The translations under genes and the position numbers were made by a program. A DNA stretch of 58,964 nt from Candidatus Margulisiibacteriota bacterium (GTDB taxonomy: Bacteria > Margulisbacteria > WOR-1 > O2-12-FULL-45-9 > XYB2-FULL-48-7). Of this stretch, positions 41,901-49,826 are shown piece by piece (positions within the stretch are counted from its first letter, which is position 1; the number at the start of each line of letters is the position of its first letter). The stretch spans positions 1-58,964 of the forward strand of contig JAHJKL010000027.1 in assembly GCA_018822365.1 (NCBI GenBank). Direction: 5' to 3'. The notes under the pieces were generated by a model. It saw nothing but the letters and a program-made list of their open reading frames with translations, had not been told where the DNA came from and did not search any database.

Positions 41901-42010
41901 GTTCCGTTGCAGGAAACGGTTGCGGCAACAGCGTTAGCCGTTCCAGCCATTAACGTTACCGCCAGTAACGCCAGAAACAACCCTTTTAGAAAACTTAATT
42001 TATTGATCAT
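38969..42010 (-). CDS. IPT/TIG surface protein with CBM-like and FlgD-Ig domains (long)
   Basis: A 1013-residue secreted protein (signal ending MAGTANA). N-terminal VSCNGTNSPANQIYNNTGVGG domain, three to four IPT/TIG domains (about 165-450), a putative-Ig (He_PIG-type) domain (LPNGTVGVTYSQTLQ), another IPT, then a jelly-roll segment like a carbohydrate-binding module (TYLEDFEGGSVGNWTIDNN, about 625-790). A last IPT and a FlgD-Ig-like tail with AYPTPFNPNSGNPLKVEF, FTWDGKDMYN and KGKILVVKK complete it. It is the long paralogue of 35213-36904, and PorV-SLH copy 1 lies directly downstream. Glycan binding or adhesion is inference. Confidence 0.83.
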   Translation of the reverse strand: MINKLSFLKGLFLALLAVTLMAGTANAVAATVSCNGTNSPANQIYNNTGVGGTLLAAGKYVQIIQSADITPGNPDLTTGIPSGDTIVSTGTLATNGNFSGSGNISSSNYIYIRAWETWNGTGAPSGKYGTSAPSSVGSGFVFTYKPASFATTTDLPVQATLSTISPNSRGQGAQSQNLTLTGTNFQDGATVQFSGSGITVNSVTFNSATQLTVSISVASSASTGARNVTVTNPGAAASNATVFTVNAGPLATSANPAAADQGFTGNVVLTGTSFHSGTWTAANVVFSGSGITVNAVTYNSATQLTVNVAVAAGATAGARTVTLTNPDDAGVLTSSAILTVNTVSTAPTITRLEQTSAPGVPITSAGIGDGISIIGSNFGATQGTSTIAINGTAVTAFYYWSAGKIDIAVPTGATSGNVVVTVNGVASNGQPLTINSAPPALSISTNSLPNGTVGVTYSQTLQASGGTAPYTAWAITVGSLPAGLSLNTSTGMISGTPTTAQTANFTVQVTDSAAKTATRALSITIDPAGVVTTPNISGINPATAYLGQTIIISGSNFGAGKGASTVTIGGQSAKPAAWSDSSISVAIPSGVASGSAQVVVTVSGKTGNSSVTVDTSRTYLEDFEGGSVGNWTIDNNSDGNPDSGYYAFGTGIEPNNSTITANGPQAEAAKEGAKGMKVKYSYTSDWGGGWGAALANQLNLSSADKINLYVKWDGSSNDVKVSLKDADGTSYAAAITNTTLTALSGYGLVSLDKSSFAYDKDGSDAGADASFNWSNVGSYNFVYTAKGTTANYQYIDSIFASTGSTPPPPPPTGDDPVITSIDPTIGPAGTRMTITGYNFRDKDTSTSRKVLFISGAGAIVEASIISWESTQITLTVPAALGTGAYDVKVLVEVPSASDPSIIRSFYSNPAAFTVTAAAPPPGTIIAYPTPFNPNSGNPLKVEFDPGSATNIGVYIFDMTARLVKRENITGGQFTWDGKDMYNLTVGDGVFLVRIVNNENQSLIAKGKILVVKK

Positions 42011-42028
42011 TTAATGATTCCTCCTGTT

Positions 42029-45000
42029 TTAGTAGGGCTTCGGCTGTGACCAGTTAAATGATTGTTTAACCGGTTCGTTCAGCATATAGCCCTTACCCGG
42101 GACAAGCTGCAGAGTGGCCGGCGCGCTAAGCGTCGCGTTGACCCAGCCGCCGGTCGTGTTAACCGCCATTCCGTCAACCCCGTTTATCAGGTTGGCGTTG
42201 GCATTGAACTGGTAAGCGGTTCCTCCGTTGAGCGGTGAATCGCCAATGGAGGTGGCGCTGGTCAAACCAGACACAGACAGATTTACCGGTGTCGGATAAG
42301 CGTTGCCGATCCATTCGGCAACCGCCGCCTGGTCTTTAACGCTGTCCCAGCCGCCTGCCAGCGACAGATCGTTGGTCGGCGTTGTCGGCACTTTACCAAC
42401 AATAGTAATGTATTTTTCAGCCAGGGTCGAGAATCCGTAGGCGCGGCCGGCGGCCAGATTGTTGATCGATGGTACGCCCGGGAAAGCGGCCCAAACGCCG
42501 CCTTGATATAGCGAACCATAGGTAACATCTTTGTTCATGTCGAAGAGCAGGAGGCTGTCCCCTTCACTAACCTGGCTGCCGAAAAGATCGGTGACCGAAT
42601 TGGTTTTGGGAGCGATCGGCTCAAGCGGCAGGGAAACAAAGAACTTGTCCGGCTGGGTCTCGTACGGTCCGACGATCAGGTCGAATTTACCGACGACATT
42701 GGCCTGCAGGTCGCTGTTCTTCAGGGTTGTGCCATGAGCGATAAGTTTGTAATAGACGGCGTTGCCGGTCCCGACGAGGTTCGGGATCTGGTAGGTCCCG
42801 CCGGTCAGGTTGTCGCCGTTTGGAGCTTTGACCCACTGGCTGGCTTCAGTCGTGAAATACGAAGTATAGCTGCCCGATGGCTGGTCAATGGCGCAGGTCA
42901 GGGTGTAAACATCAACCCCGGTATTGGCCGGATCGGTCGTCCAGGTGATGGTGATTCCGGATCCCGGGGTGTCTCCATCGCGGACAATATCAATGGTGAC
43001 GACCGGGTCGGTCTCGCTTGACGTAACGCTAAACCCGTCGGTCAATTGGCCGGTCTGGGTGTCAGGATTGGTGACCATGACGGTCCAGGAGCCGGTGGCG
43101 GTCGTCAGGGCGAGTGGAATTGAACAAGTGATCTGGTTAGAGCTGGCCACTACGACATTGGTCGCGTCGATCGGGGTTTCACCGGTCTTGGCGATGTGGA
43201 CCGTTGCCCCATTGACAAAGTTGGAACCGGCCAGATCGGTAATGGCGATTGTCTCTCCCTGTTTGCCGCCATTTGGCGTAATGCTGGTGATGACCGGGGC
43301 GGTTCCCGGCGCCGCGAAGATCTCAAAACCCTGCGGCAGGGTGCCGGAGAGTGTGCTTGGGTTGGTGACGGTGACGTCCCACTTGCCGAGCATTGCTCCG
43401 AGCGGCAGCGGGAAGCGGCAGGTGATGTACTGACTGTTGGCGACCGTAACATTGGTCGCGTTGATGTCGGGCTGGCCGCTCATCGAGAGCTTAACGGTCG
43501 CGCCGGTCACAAAGTTTGTCCCGACGATATTGACGATGTTGACCGTTTCTCCCTGGACCCCGTCGTCGGGGTCGATCGAGGTGACGGTCGGGACAACCGT
43601 TGAAGACGAAATAATAGTGAAGCCGTTGGATAAAACAGCGCTCTGTCCCCCCTGGTTAACTTCAACGTTCCATAATCCGGTTACGGCGAGAGCCGGGATC
43701 GGGAACTCGCAGGTGATCTCTTTATCGGAAACAAGAATGAGTTTGGCCGCATTGATCGGAGTTTGGAAAAGTCTGGTCAAGCGGACGGTTGCTCCCGGCT
43801 CAAAGTTGTCTCCAATAATTGTGACTTTAACGGTTTCCCCTTGCAGGGCGCTGTTTGGTGTAATGCTCTTAATGGTTGGCGCCAGGGTCGCCGGTTCAAC
43901 TTTGAACCCGTTGACTACAGTTGCCGGCGTTTTTCCCGGATTGGTGACGGTGACGTTCCGGAAAGTGGTGGCCGCCGTTCCCATAATGCTGATATTCGCG
44001 GTCAGCTGGGTCGAGCTATTGAGAGTGATCGAATTGACGTCAATATCTTTAATAACACCGCTGAAAGCGACATCGGTTGAACTGATAAACCCGGTCCCGG
44101 TAATAACTACGTTGAGGGTTTGACCCTGCTGACCGGAATTTGGATTGATCCCATTAAAGGTGATGGTCGGGGTCGGGACCGAGTCGGTAACAGTAAAGGC
44201 GGCAGGCAATGTTGCCGGTGTCTTGCCCGGGTTGGTGACGGTCACGTCACGCGCTCCGAGAGCGGCGGCGCCGGAGATGGAGATGTTGGCCGTGACTTTT
44301 GTCGGACTGTTGTAGGTGGTTGTTACGTTGATGCCGGTCCCGCTGAAAGAGACCGCGGTCTGGTCGTAGAAGCCGGTTCCGGTGATCTCCACGTTGAGCG
44401 TTTGGCCGCGTTCCCCTGAATTCGGGTTGACCCCGTTAGCGTCAATGGTCGGGGTCGGGACCGGTAGGATGCTGAACATCCACCACGGTTGTGAGTCATA
44501 CGAGGCTCCCCATTTATCGAAAGCGGCCACATGCCAGGAGTAGCTGGTTGACACGGCAAGCGAAGCGGGAAAAGAGCTTTGATTACCGGCTACCGTGTAG
44601 GTGCTGTCGATTTGAGTAGTGAGGTTTCTGATCGTAACGATATAGTGATCGATATAATCTCCGGCGTCCGGATCCCCGTTGTTTTCCCAGGTCAGGGTCG
44701 GGGAAAGGGTGTAAATTATCGACTTATCGGCCGGAGAGAGCTTGTTGAAGGCGTTCGGGGCGGAGTTGGACCCTCCGATGGTAAAGGTCAAAAGATACTC
44801 GCCGCCGCTGGTCCCGTTGTTGTCGCCGTCAAGCGAATTACCGACCGTGTCGGTCAGGGTTGGCTGTCCGGTGCCGTTCAGGTGGACCTTGACCGTTGAT
44901 CCAGGGGTTAAGCCTGGAGCATTAGGGGTGATGGTCAGGACCTTGCTGGTGCTGTTATAGCTTTCGGTATGCGCGATTAGCGTAGAGCCGATCATGACCT

Positions 45001-46897
45001 TGGCGACAGCGCCGTTGAAAGCGGAATCCTTCATCGCTTCGCTAAAAGTGATGGCGATTGTTGTTCCGCTGGAAACACCGGTTGCGCCGGCGCTTGGATC
45101 AGAAGCGCTGACTTTGGGCGGTGTCCGGTCGATAATAAAATCAGGCGATGTGCTTGGCTGGGCCATGGAGCCGTAGAGCCCGCCAGAGTCGCCGACCCGG
45201 GCCTGCCATTCGTAATTGTTGTCGACCTGGGCGCTGAAATCAACGGTGACGGAGCCGTCGACCGCTGTCCCGGTATAGTTTACCGCCGTGCCGGAGATCC
45301 AGCTGGACCAGACCATTGAGCCGGTCCTGGTGTACCTGATCTGCGGGGTCAAGGTGTCGGGGTTGTTCGGGTCGGTCATCTTGAACTTGAAGGTGATGGA
45401 ATTGGCGTTGGTTTTGCCGCCAAAAGCGACCGGGCTCTGGCTGAAGTCGGTCGGTGCGTTCGGCGCCTGGTTGGTCTTATTAATAGTGAAAGCGCTGAGC
45501 AGCTCGTTCTGCGAAGTCCCGTTCTTGAGCCGGAGTGCGTAGGTTTTAGTTTCGTTAGTGAACGAATTTGTATCGATAGTTGCATTAATTGTAGTAGGTG
45601 AAACGACGGCGATCGCTGAGATCGCATGTTCGGTGCCGTTAACCAGGAAGGCGGTGGTAGTGGAGAGGAAATGTTCCCCCTTGATCACCACTGCTTTATT
45701 CTCTCCCCAGTTGGCGGAAGTCGGGGTAATGGAGGTGACAACCGGGGGGATCGCCCCAGGGTTGCCAAGGTTGCCGTTAAGATTGTATTGCAAAATTGTG
45801 CCGTCGCCGCTATAGGTGGTGGCAAGGCGCAATCTGTCAGGAGAGATCGCCAGGCCGTCGTATTTACTGGTTGTGGAGTAGTCGTTAACGTTGGTGGCGG
45901 TTACCGCTCCATTGGCGCTGGTCAATGTAACCCTATAGAGCCTGGTTGAGGTTTCACTGGCATTCTGGGCCTGGATATAATAAAGGTAGCTGTTGTCGGG
46001 AGTGACATCGAGCCCGTTCCAGCCGTAGTTGGCGGTGACCCCCGATGGGTTGGAGATCGTCGCTTTTTCGGTCAGGTAGGGGGAAGTGGAGCTGATGGTA
46101 TAGACCTTGACATCGCCGTCGGTCCCGTTGAGGGCGACGCAGAGCTTGTTGCCGGCGACTTTAAGATAGGTCGGGACCTGCAGGTCAAATGAAGTTTTTA
46201 GAGTATTGACGACCGCGCCGCTTTCATAGCGGTAGACAAGGAGTTCTTTGCTGGAGGTGTTGCTCTTGCGGCTGACAAAGATCGAATAATTGCCGTTGGC
46301 TTCGGGAGCGGAAACGGCGACGTCATAGTACGGTGCCAGGACCGAGAGGCCGCTGGTAATATCTCCGGCGTGCGCCCAGGTCCCGTTAGTGTTCTTGAAA
46401 TAATGGACCCGGCCGAGGTTCATGTCGGCGACGTAAAGCATATCCCCCTGAACGGCGATCCCGGCGATGGAAGCGTCCCCTTCGGTCAGATAGCCAGATC
46501 CGTCCCTGGCCCAGGTCGCGTCCTGGTAAGAATAATTGCCCGGCATGCCATTAGCAAGCGAGTAGATCCTGACGCGCGATTGGCGCAGGTCGTTGATCGA
46601 AACAAAAAGGGAAGAGCCGTCTTCAGAAACGGCCAGGCCGTAGATCTTGGCGGTAGTGGAAATTCCCGCCGGTGTAATGTTGGTTGCGGTCGAATTCCAG
46701 CTGGAGCCATTGTAAGTATAAACTCTGATCCGGGCGGGTGAAGTTGTATTGTCCGGAACATAAAGCGTTTGGTAGATCGGGTTGACGGCGCTCTTGGATG
46801 GAATAATGACCGCGTCAGCGGCGGCAAAAGCCCCGCTGGCGGCGACCAGTCCCAGGACCAAAAATATTGCCCAGACCGCTTTTTTGATGCTTTTCAT
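42029..46897 (-). CDS. Giant secreted protein: beta-propeller, IPT repeats, family A C-terminus
   Basis: 1622 residues with signal MKSIKKAVWAIFLVLGLVAA. Residues about 30-385 look like a beta-propeller (SSLFVSINDLRQSRVRIY, NSYLYYIQAQNASETSTRLY). An IPT domain follows, then FN3/Ig-like domains including a Big_5-type domain (SAGATGVSSGTTIAITFSEA) and five or six IPT/TIG domains to about 1290. The last ~330 residues match family A of the + strand array: GITITWTTD, GNAVYYKLI, ANVVGKFDL, paired repeats, and the end SFNWSQPKPY. Repeats suggest a long stalk ending in the same module as the A proteins. Probably an adhesin; ligand unknown. Confidence 0.82.
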   Translation of the reverse strand: MKSIKKAVWAIFLVLGLVAASGAFAAADAVIIPSKSAVNPIYQTLYVPDNTTSPARIRVYTYNGSSWNSTATNITPAGISTTAKIYGLAVSEDGSSLFVSINDLRQSRVRIYSLANGMPGNYSYQDATWARDGSGYLTEGDASIAGIAVQGDMLYVADMNLGRVHYFKNTNGTWAHAGDITSGLSVLAPYYDVAVSAPEANGNYSIFVSRKSNTSSKELLVYRYESGAVVNTLKTSFDLQVPTYLKVAGNKLCVALNGTDGDVKVYTISSTSPYLTEKATISNPSGVTANYGWNGLDVTPDNSYLYYIQAQNASETSTRLYRVTLTSANGAVTATNVNDYSTTSKYDGLAISPDRLRLATTYSGDGTILQYNLNGNLGNPGAIPPVVTSITPTSANWGENKAVVIKGEHFLSTTTAFLVNGTEHAISAIAVVSPTTINATIDTNSFTNETKTYALRLKNGTSQNELLSAFTINKTNQAPNAPTDFSQSPVAFGGKTNANSITFKFKMTDPNNPDTLTPQIRYTRTGSMVWSSWISGTAVNYTGTAVDGSVTVDFSAQVDNNYEWQARVGDSGGLYGSMAQPSTSPDFIIDRTPPKVSASDPSAGATGVSSGTTIAITFSEAMKDSAFNGAVAKVMIGSTLIAHTESYNSTSKVLTITPNAPGLTPGSTVKVHLNGTGQPTLTDTVGNSLDGDNNGTSGGEYLLTFTIGGSNSAPNAFNKLSPADKSIIYTLSPTLTWENNGDPDAGDYIDHYIVTIRNLTTQIDSTYTVAGNQSSFPASLAVSTSYSWHVAAFDKWGASYDSQPWWMFSILPVPTPTIDANGVNPNSGERGQTLNVEITGTGFYDQTAVSFSGTGINVTTTYNSPTKVTANISISGAAALGARDVTVTNPGKTPATLPAAFTVTDSVPTPTITFNGINPNSGQQGQTLNVVITGTGFISSTDVAFSGVIKDIDVNSITLNSSTQLTANISIMGTAATTFRNVTVTNPGKTPATVVNGFKVEPATLAPTIKSITPNSALQGETVKVTIIGDNFEPGATVRLTRLFQTPINAAKLILVSDKEITCEFPIPALAVTGLWNVEVNQGGQSAVLSNGFTIISSSTVVPTVTSIDPDDGVQGETVNIVNIVGTNFVTGATVKLSMSGQPDINATNVTVANSQYITCRFPLPLGAMLGKWDVTVTNPSTLSGTLPQGFEIFAAPGTAPVITSITPNGGKQGETIAITDLAGSNFVNGATVHIAKTGETPIDATNVVVASSNQITCSIPLALTTATGSWTVMVTNPDTQTGQLTDGFSVTSSETDPVVTIDIVRDGDTPGSGITITWTTDPANTGVDVYTLTCAIDQPSGSYTSYFTTEASQWVKAPNGDNLTGGTYQIPNLVGTGNAVYYKLIAHGTTLKNSDLQANVVGKFDLIVGPYETQPDKFFVSLPLEPIAPKTNSVTDLFGSQVSEGDSLLLFDMNKDVTYGSLYQGGVWAAFPGVPSINNLAAGRAYGFSTLAEKYITIVGKVPTTPTNDLSLAGGWDSVKDQAAVAEWIGNAYPTPVNLSVSGLTSATSIGDSPLNGGTAYQFNANANLINGVDGMAVNTTGGWVNATLSAPATLQLVPGKGYMLNEPVKQSFNWSQPKPY

Positions 46898-46901
46898 GTT
46901 T

Positions 46902-47876
46902 TTATTCCACCACCCTTACAGTAAATTGGACGTTAAAACCATAACCGGAGTAAGAGAGCCCTTCGGTATTAACCCCGAACTGGGCGGTCCCTGTCCAGTG
47001 CATGGCCCCTGAAGTAAAAAATTCTGGTTTCAGCTCGACAACAGCCGGCGCGGCATAAGCGGTCCCGCCTTCCAGGCTGGTCAGGGCTGTCGGTAATTCG
47101 CAGGAAGTTCCGACAATATTTGGAGAAGTTTCTATATCAAACGTTGATTCCTGGGGGGCTACCGGCTGGCCGTTGTTTGAGATCTTTGAAACAGCCTTGA
47201 ACATGGTCAGGTAAAGCGGGGTTATCAGGTCGCCAAGCTCATCGGCAGGGACGGAACTGATAAGGTATTGGCCGTTGCCGTCCAATGCCAGATTCGCGAC
47301 GCCGGGGATACATGGATATGTCGCGTTAGGGGCCCGCATCGGGTCGTCATAGAGGTTAGGGAGTTGGGTCGAATCGGTGACAAATTCAACCACGACTTTG
47401 CTGGCGTTTTGGATCCCCGGAATTACCATTGGGGTGCCGTCCAGGACTTGCAGGGTGAAATCCGCGGTCACAAAAACGGTCTTGCCGATCTGCTCGGCCG
47501 GGACATAGAGCCAGTCTGATTGGGCGAGAATGCCGACCGGCGGATCTTGTTTGACCTCTTCGGAAACCGCGTCGGTTTGAGCGGCGGCTTCGGGCTGGGC
47601 GATGACGTCGGCCAGAGCGTCGGCCCGGCCGCCGTCAAAAGTGCTGAATGAACCGGCGTCGATCCCGTTTTCGGCGATCTCCAGTCCGGTAGGCCGTCCG
47701 TCAGATCCTCCGCCGCAGGCGAGGCTGTTGAGCAGGCCAAGTGCGCCGACCACGCCAAAAGTCCGAGAAGTTAAACGCAGTTGAGACGAGAGTCTTTCTC
47801 TGGCCGCCGTGGCTATGGTCGCGACGTTATTGTAGGTGGTCGTTAATCGGCTGACTGATCTGGTGCTGTGAATCAT
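46902..47876 (-). CDS. Probable lipoprotein, unknown function
   Basis: ATG 47876 is 7-8 bp after AGGAGG. The 324-residue product has a long polar N-terminus, then a short hydrophobic stretch (FGVVGALGLLNSLAC) with a weak lipobox at Cys54 and a GGGSDG spacer. An acidic linker (about 70-110) leads to a beta-rich domain with SDWLYVPAEQIGKTVFVTADF and repeated strands. No known family recognised. First gene of a probable operon with the 1622- and 1013-residue proteins (gaps 4 and 18 bp) behind a sigma-28-like promoter. Confidence 0.72.
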   Translation of the reverse strand: MIHSTRSVSRLTTTYNNVATIATAARERLSSQLRLTSRTFGVVGALGLLNSLACGGGSDGRPTGLEIAENGIDAGSFSTFDGGRADALADVIAQPEAAAQTDAVSEEVKQDPPVGILAQSDWLYVPAEQIGKTVFVTADFTLQVLDGTPMVIPGIQNASKVVVEFVTDSTQLPNLYDDPMRAPNATYPCIPGVANLALDGNGQYLISSVPADELGDLITPLYLTMFKAVSKISNNGQPVAPQESTFDIETSPNIVGTSCELPTALTSLEGGTAYAAPAVVELKPEFFTSGAMHWTGTAQFGVNTEGLSYSGYGFNVQFTVRVVE

Positions 47877-47942
47877 TTTTTTTCCTCCTGTAAAACGGGC
47901 GAGGGGCCTTTTGGCCGCGCGCTCCTATTCCTTCCTTATATT

Positions 47943-47969
47943 TATCGACATCCTCTGGGGGAAATTTCA
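47943..47969 (-). promoter_or_regulatory. Sigma-28-like promoter
   Basis: TGAAATT (47969-47963), 15 nt, CGATA (47947-47943), 66 bp before ATG 47876 and 7 bp past the stop of the coiled-coil gene. Confidence 0.65.
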
Positions 47970-47975
47970 GTTGAT

Positions 47976-49817
47976 TTATGAGTTGGCTTGATTATCGTTT
48001 GGCGGATTACCAGTGCTGTCCACGATCAATGGCAAGCTGTCTAGCAGGCTCGAAACACGGCTTTCGCCTGTGTTAATTATACCACGGATTTGGTTGAGTT
48101 GGTCGACGAGAGGGGTGATCTTTAGACGGGCCTGTTCGCGGGCGGCCAGCGATCTGTCGAGCTCCCGAACCGCATTGGTCTTTTTAGCGATGAGTGAATC
48201 GATTTCGCGGTTCCGTCTGGTTAGATCGCGCTGCATCTCCGCGGAGATCTGTTCCCGGCTGCCGAGCCTAAGTTCGCGGCGCAGGCCGGTTTCCAACTGG
48301 GCAAGGAATTTATTGGCGGACAATAATTTGCTGTTGATCTGTTCTCTTTTAGTCGGGTCAATAGCTGTTTCGAGCTCAGTGGTCAACCTGGCAATTGTTT
48401 GCCTGGCAATTTTAATCCCTTCGTCGTTGTCGGCGGCGGCAGAATATTCAGAGTCGAGATTGTCGATCTTCGATTGATAGCGTTGATTCGCCTGGGACAT
48501 TTGCGCTCTTCGGGCAGTGACTTGCAGCTCCAGATCGGCCGCCTCGCCTTCTTTCGCGGAGATCGCGGCGTTGATCTCGCTGATCGATCCGTTAATTGCC
48601 TCTGCCTGGCTGGCCAGGGTGTCAAGAGCCAGGGCGATCGCTTGTCTGATCATTTCCAGCGGGGTGCCGGTAAGGATCGGTGAAGAGACAACCGGTTCGG
48701 CTTTTTTTGCCAGTTCCTGCTGTAGTGTCTCGATTTGTTTAGTTAAGTCGGCGATCGTCGCCCCCTGAGCTTTATTGGTATTTTTTAATTCGGTTAAAGT
48801 GATTCGCTCCGCTTCTAAAGCAAATCGCGCGTCGCTGGCTGAAGCATTGATCAGGGCTAATTCTTCTTGCAGGCCGGTTTTTTCTTCGGTCAACTTTTGG
48901 AGTTGTTTCTCGGCTGCCTGGATCCGCCGGGCTTGCTCTTGCTGGGTCAAGGCGGCAGAATCCCGGAGCTCAATAAGATCAGCATTCAATCTGTTCTTCT
49001 CGGTTTCCAGGGTCTTGTAACGGGCCTTTAGAGTGTTGAGCTCGCCTTGAGCGGCCAACAGTTGATCGTTGATGTCTGATACAGCTTGTTGACTGGTTCG
49101 GAGAGCGACAAGCTCTTTTTCCAGAGCGGTTACTCTCGCTTTTGCCTTGTCCCGTTCGGCTTCCATTTCACGGGCTTTGTCTCTCGCGCCGCCAAGACTG
49201 GTTTCCAGCCGGTGGGCATGTTCTTGTTCTTTGACCAGTTCGTTCTGCTTGGCCTGGATTATATCGGCGCTTTCTTGCTCCAAACGGACTAATTGATTGC
49301 TGAGCCGTTCGACTTCCGCTTGAGCGGCGCCCAGCTGTCGGGCGGGATTAGGAGCGGGAACAGGCGCGGGAGCAGGATTGGCCGCGGCCGCGGCGGCAGC
49401 GCCTTGTATAGCCTGCATTGCCGCTTGTTGGGTGAAAACTGACATCCGGCCGGCGTTTGGATCGGTAGACTGGGCGGGAGAAACGGCCGGGGCAAGGGCG
49501 GGAACAGGCACAGGCAAAGGCGCAGGCAAAGGCTGAGGCAAAGGCTGAGGCAAAGGCGCAGGCACAGGTGTGACCAGAGCGTCAATATCGATCGGGGCGA
49601 TGGGAGCTCCTTTTGGTAGAGTCGGGACTATCTGCAAAAGTTGGGCTTGCAAAGATTCTATTTCAGTTTTGACATCAGCAGGAACAGTGATCGCCCCCGA
49701 CAGGACCGGATTAATGACCCGCTCGGTAATTGGTTTTAAGTCAGCCCGAACTCGGGCGCTTGGCAGATTAGTCCTTATTCTGGCGATCAGACGATGATCA
49801 ATTTTTAAAGTTGCCAT
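47976..49817 (-). CDS. Large coiled-coil protein, third gene of kinase-phosphatase operon
   Basis: A 613-residue cytoplasmic-looking protein. A small N-terminal domain (about 1-70) ends in SLQAQLLQIVPTLPKG and loosely recalls the N-terminus of the PP2C protein. A Pro/Ala low-complexity linker (about 82-115, PLPQPLPQPLPAPLPVPVPA) and an Ala-rich stretch follow. Residues about 160-590 are almost continuous coiled coil with canonical heptads. ATG 49817 follows AAAGGAG. It starts 9 bp after the PP2C gene. A structural or scaffold role, perhaps as kinase substrate, is inference. Confidence 0.78.
   Translation of the reverse strand: MATLKIDHRLIARIRTNLPSARVRADLKPITERVINPVLSGAITVPADVKTEIESLQAQLLQIVPTLPKGAPIAPIDIDALVTPVPAPLPQPLPQPLPAPLPVPVPALAPAVSPAQSTDPNAGRMSVFTQQAAMQAIQGAAAAAAANPAPAPVPAPNPARQLGAAQAEVERLSNQLVRLEQESADIIQAKQNELVKEQEHAHRLETSLGGARDKAREMEAERDKAKARVTALEKELVALRTSQQAVSDINDQLLAAQGELNTLKARYKTLETEKNRLNADLIELRDSAALTQQEQARRIQAAEKQLQKLTEEKTGLQEELALINASASDARFALEAERITLTELKNTNKAQGATIADLTKQIETLQQELAKKAEPVVSSPILTGTPLEMIRQAIALALDTLASQAEAINGSISEINAAISAKEGEAADLELQVTARRAQMSQANQRYQSKIDNLDSEYSAAADNDEGIKIARQTIARLTTELETAIDPTKREQINSKLLSANKFLAQLETGLRRELRLGSREQISAEMQRDLTRRNREIDSLIAKKTNAVRELDRSLAAREQARLKITPLVDQLNQIRGIINTGESRVSSLLDSLPLIVDSTGNPPNDNQANS
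49505..49570 (-). repeat. GGC-NNA hexanucleotide repeat tract
   Basis: About eleven 6-bp units (GGCACA, GGCAAA, GGCGCA, GGCTGA on the + strand) encode the alternating Pro linker of the coiled-coil protein. Being hexamers, copy changes keep the frame. Similar words occur before tmRNA (18829-18875). Confidence 0.55.
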
Positions 49818-49826
49818 ATTTCTCCT

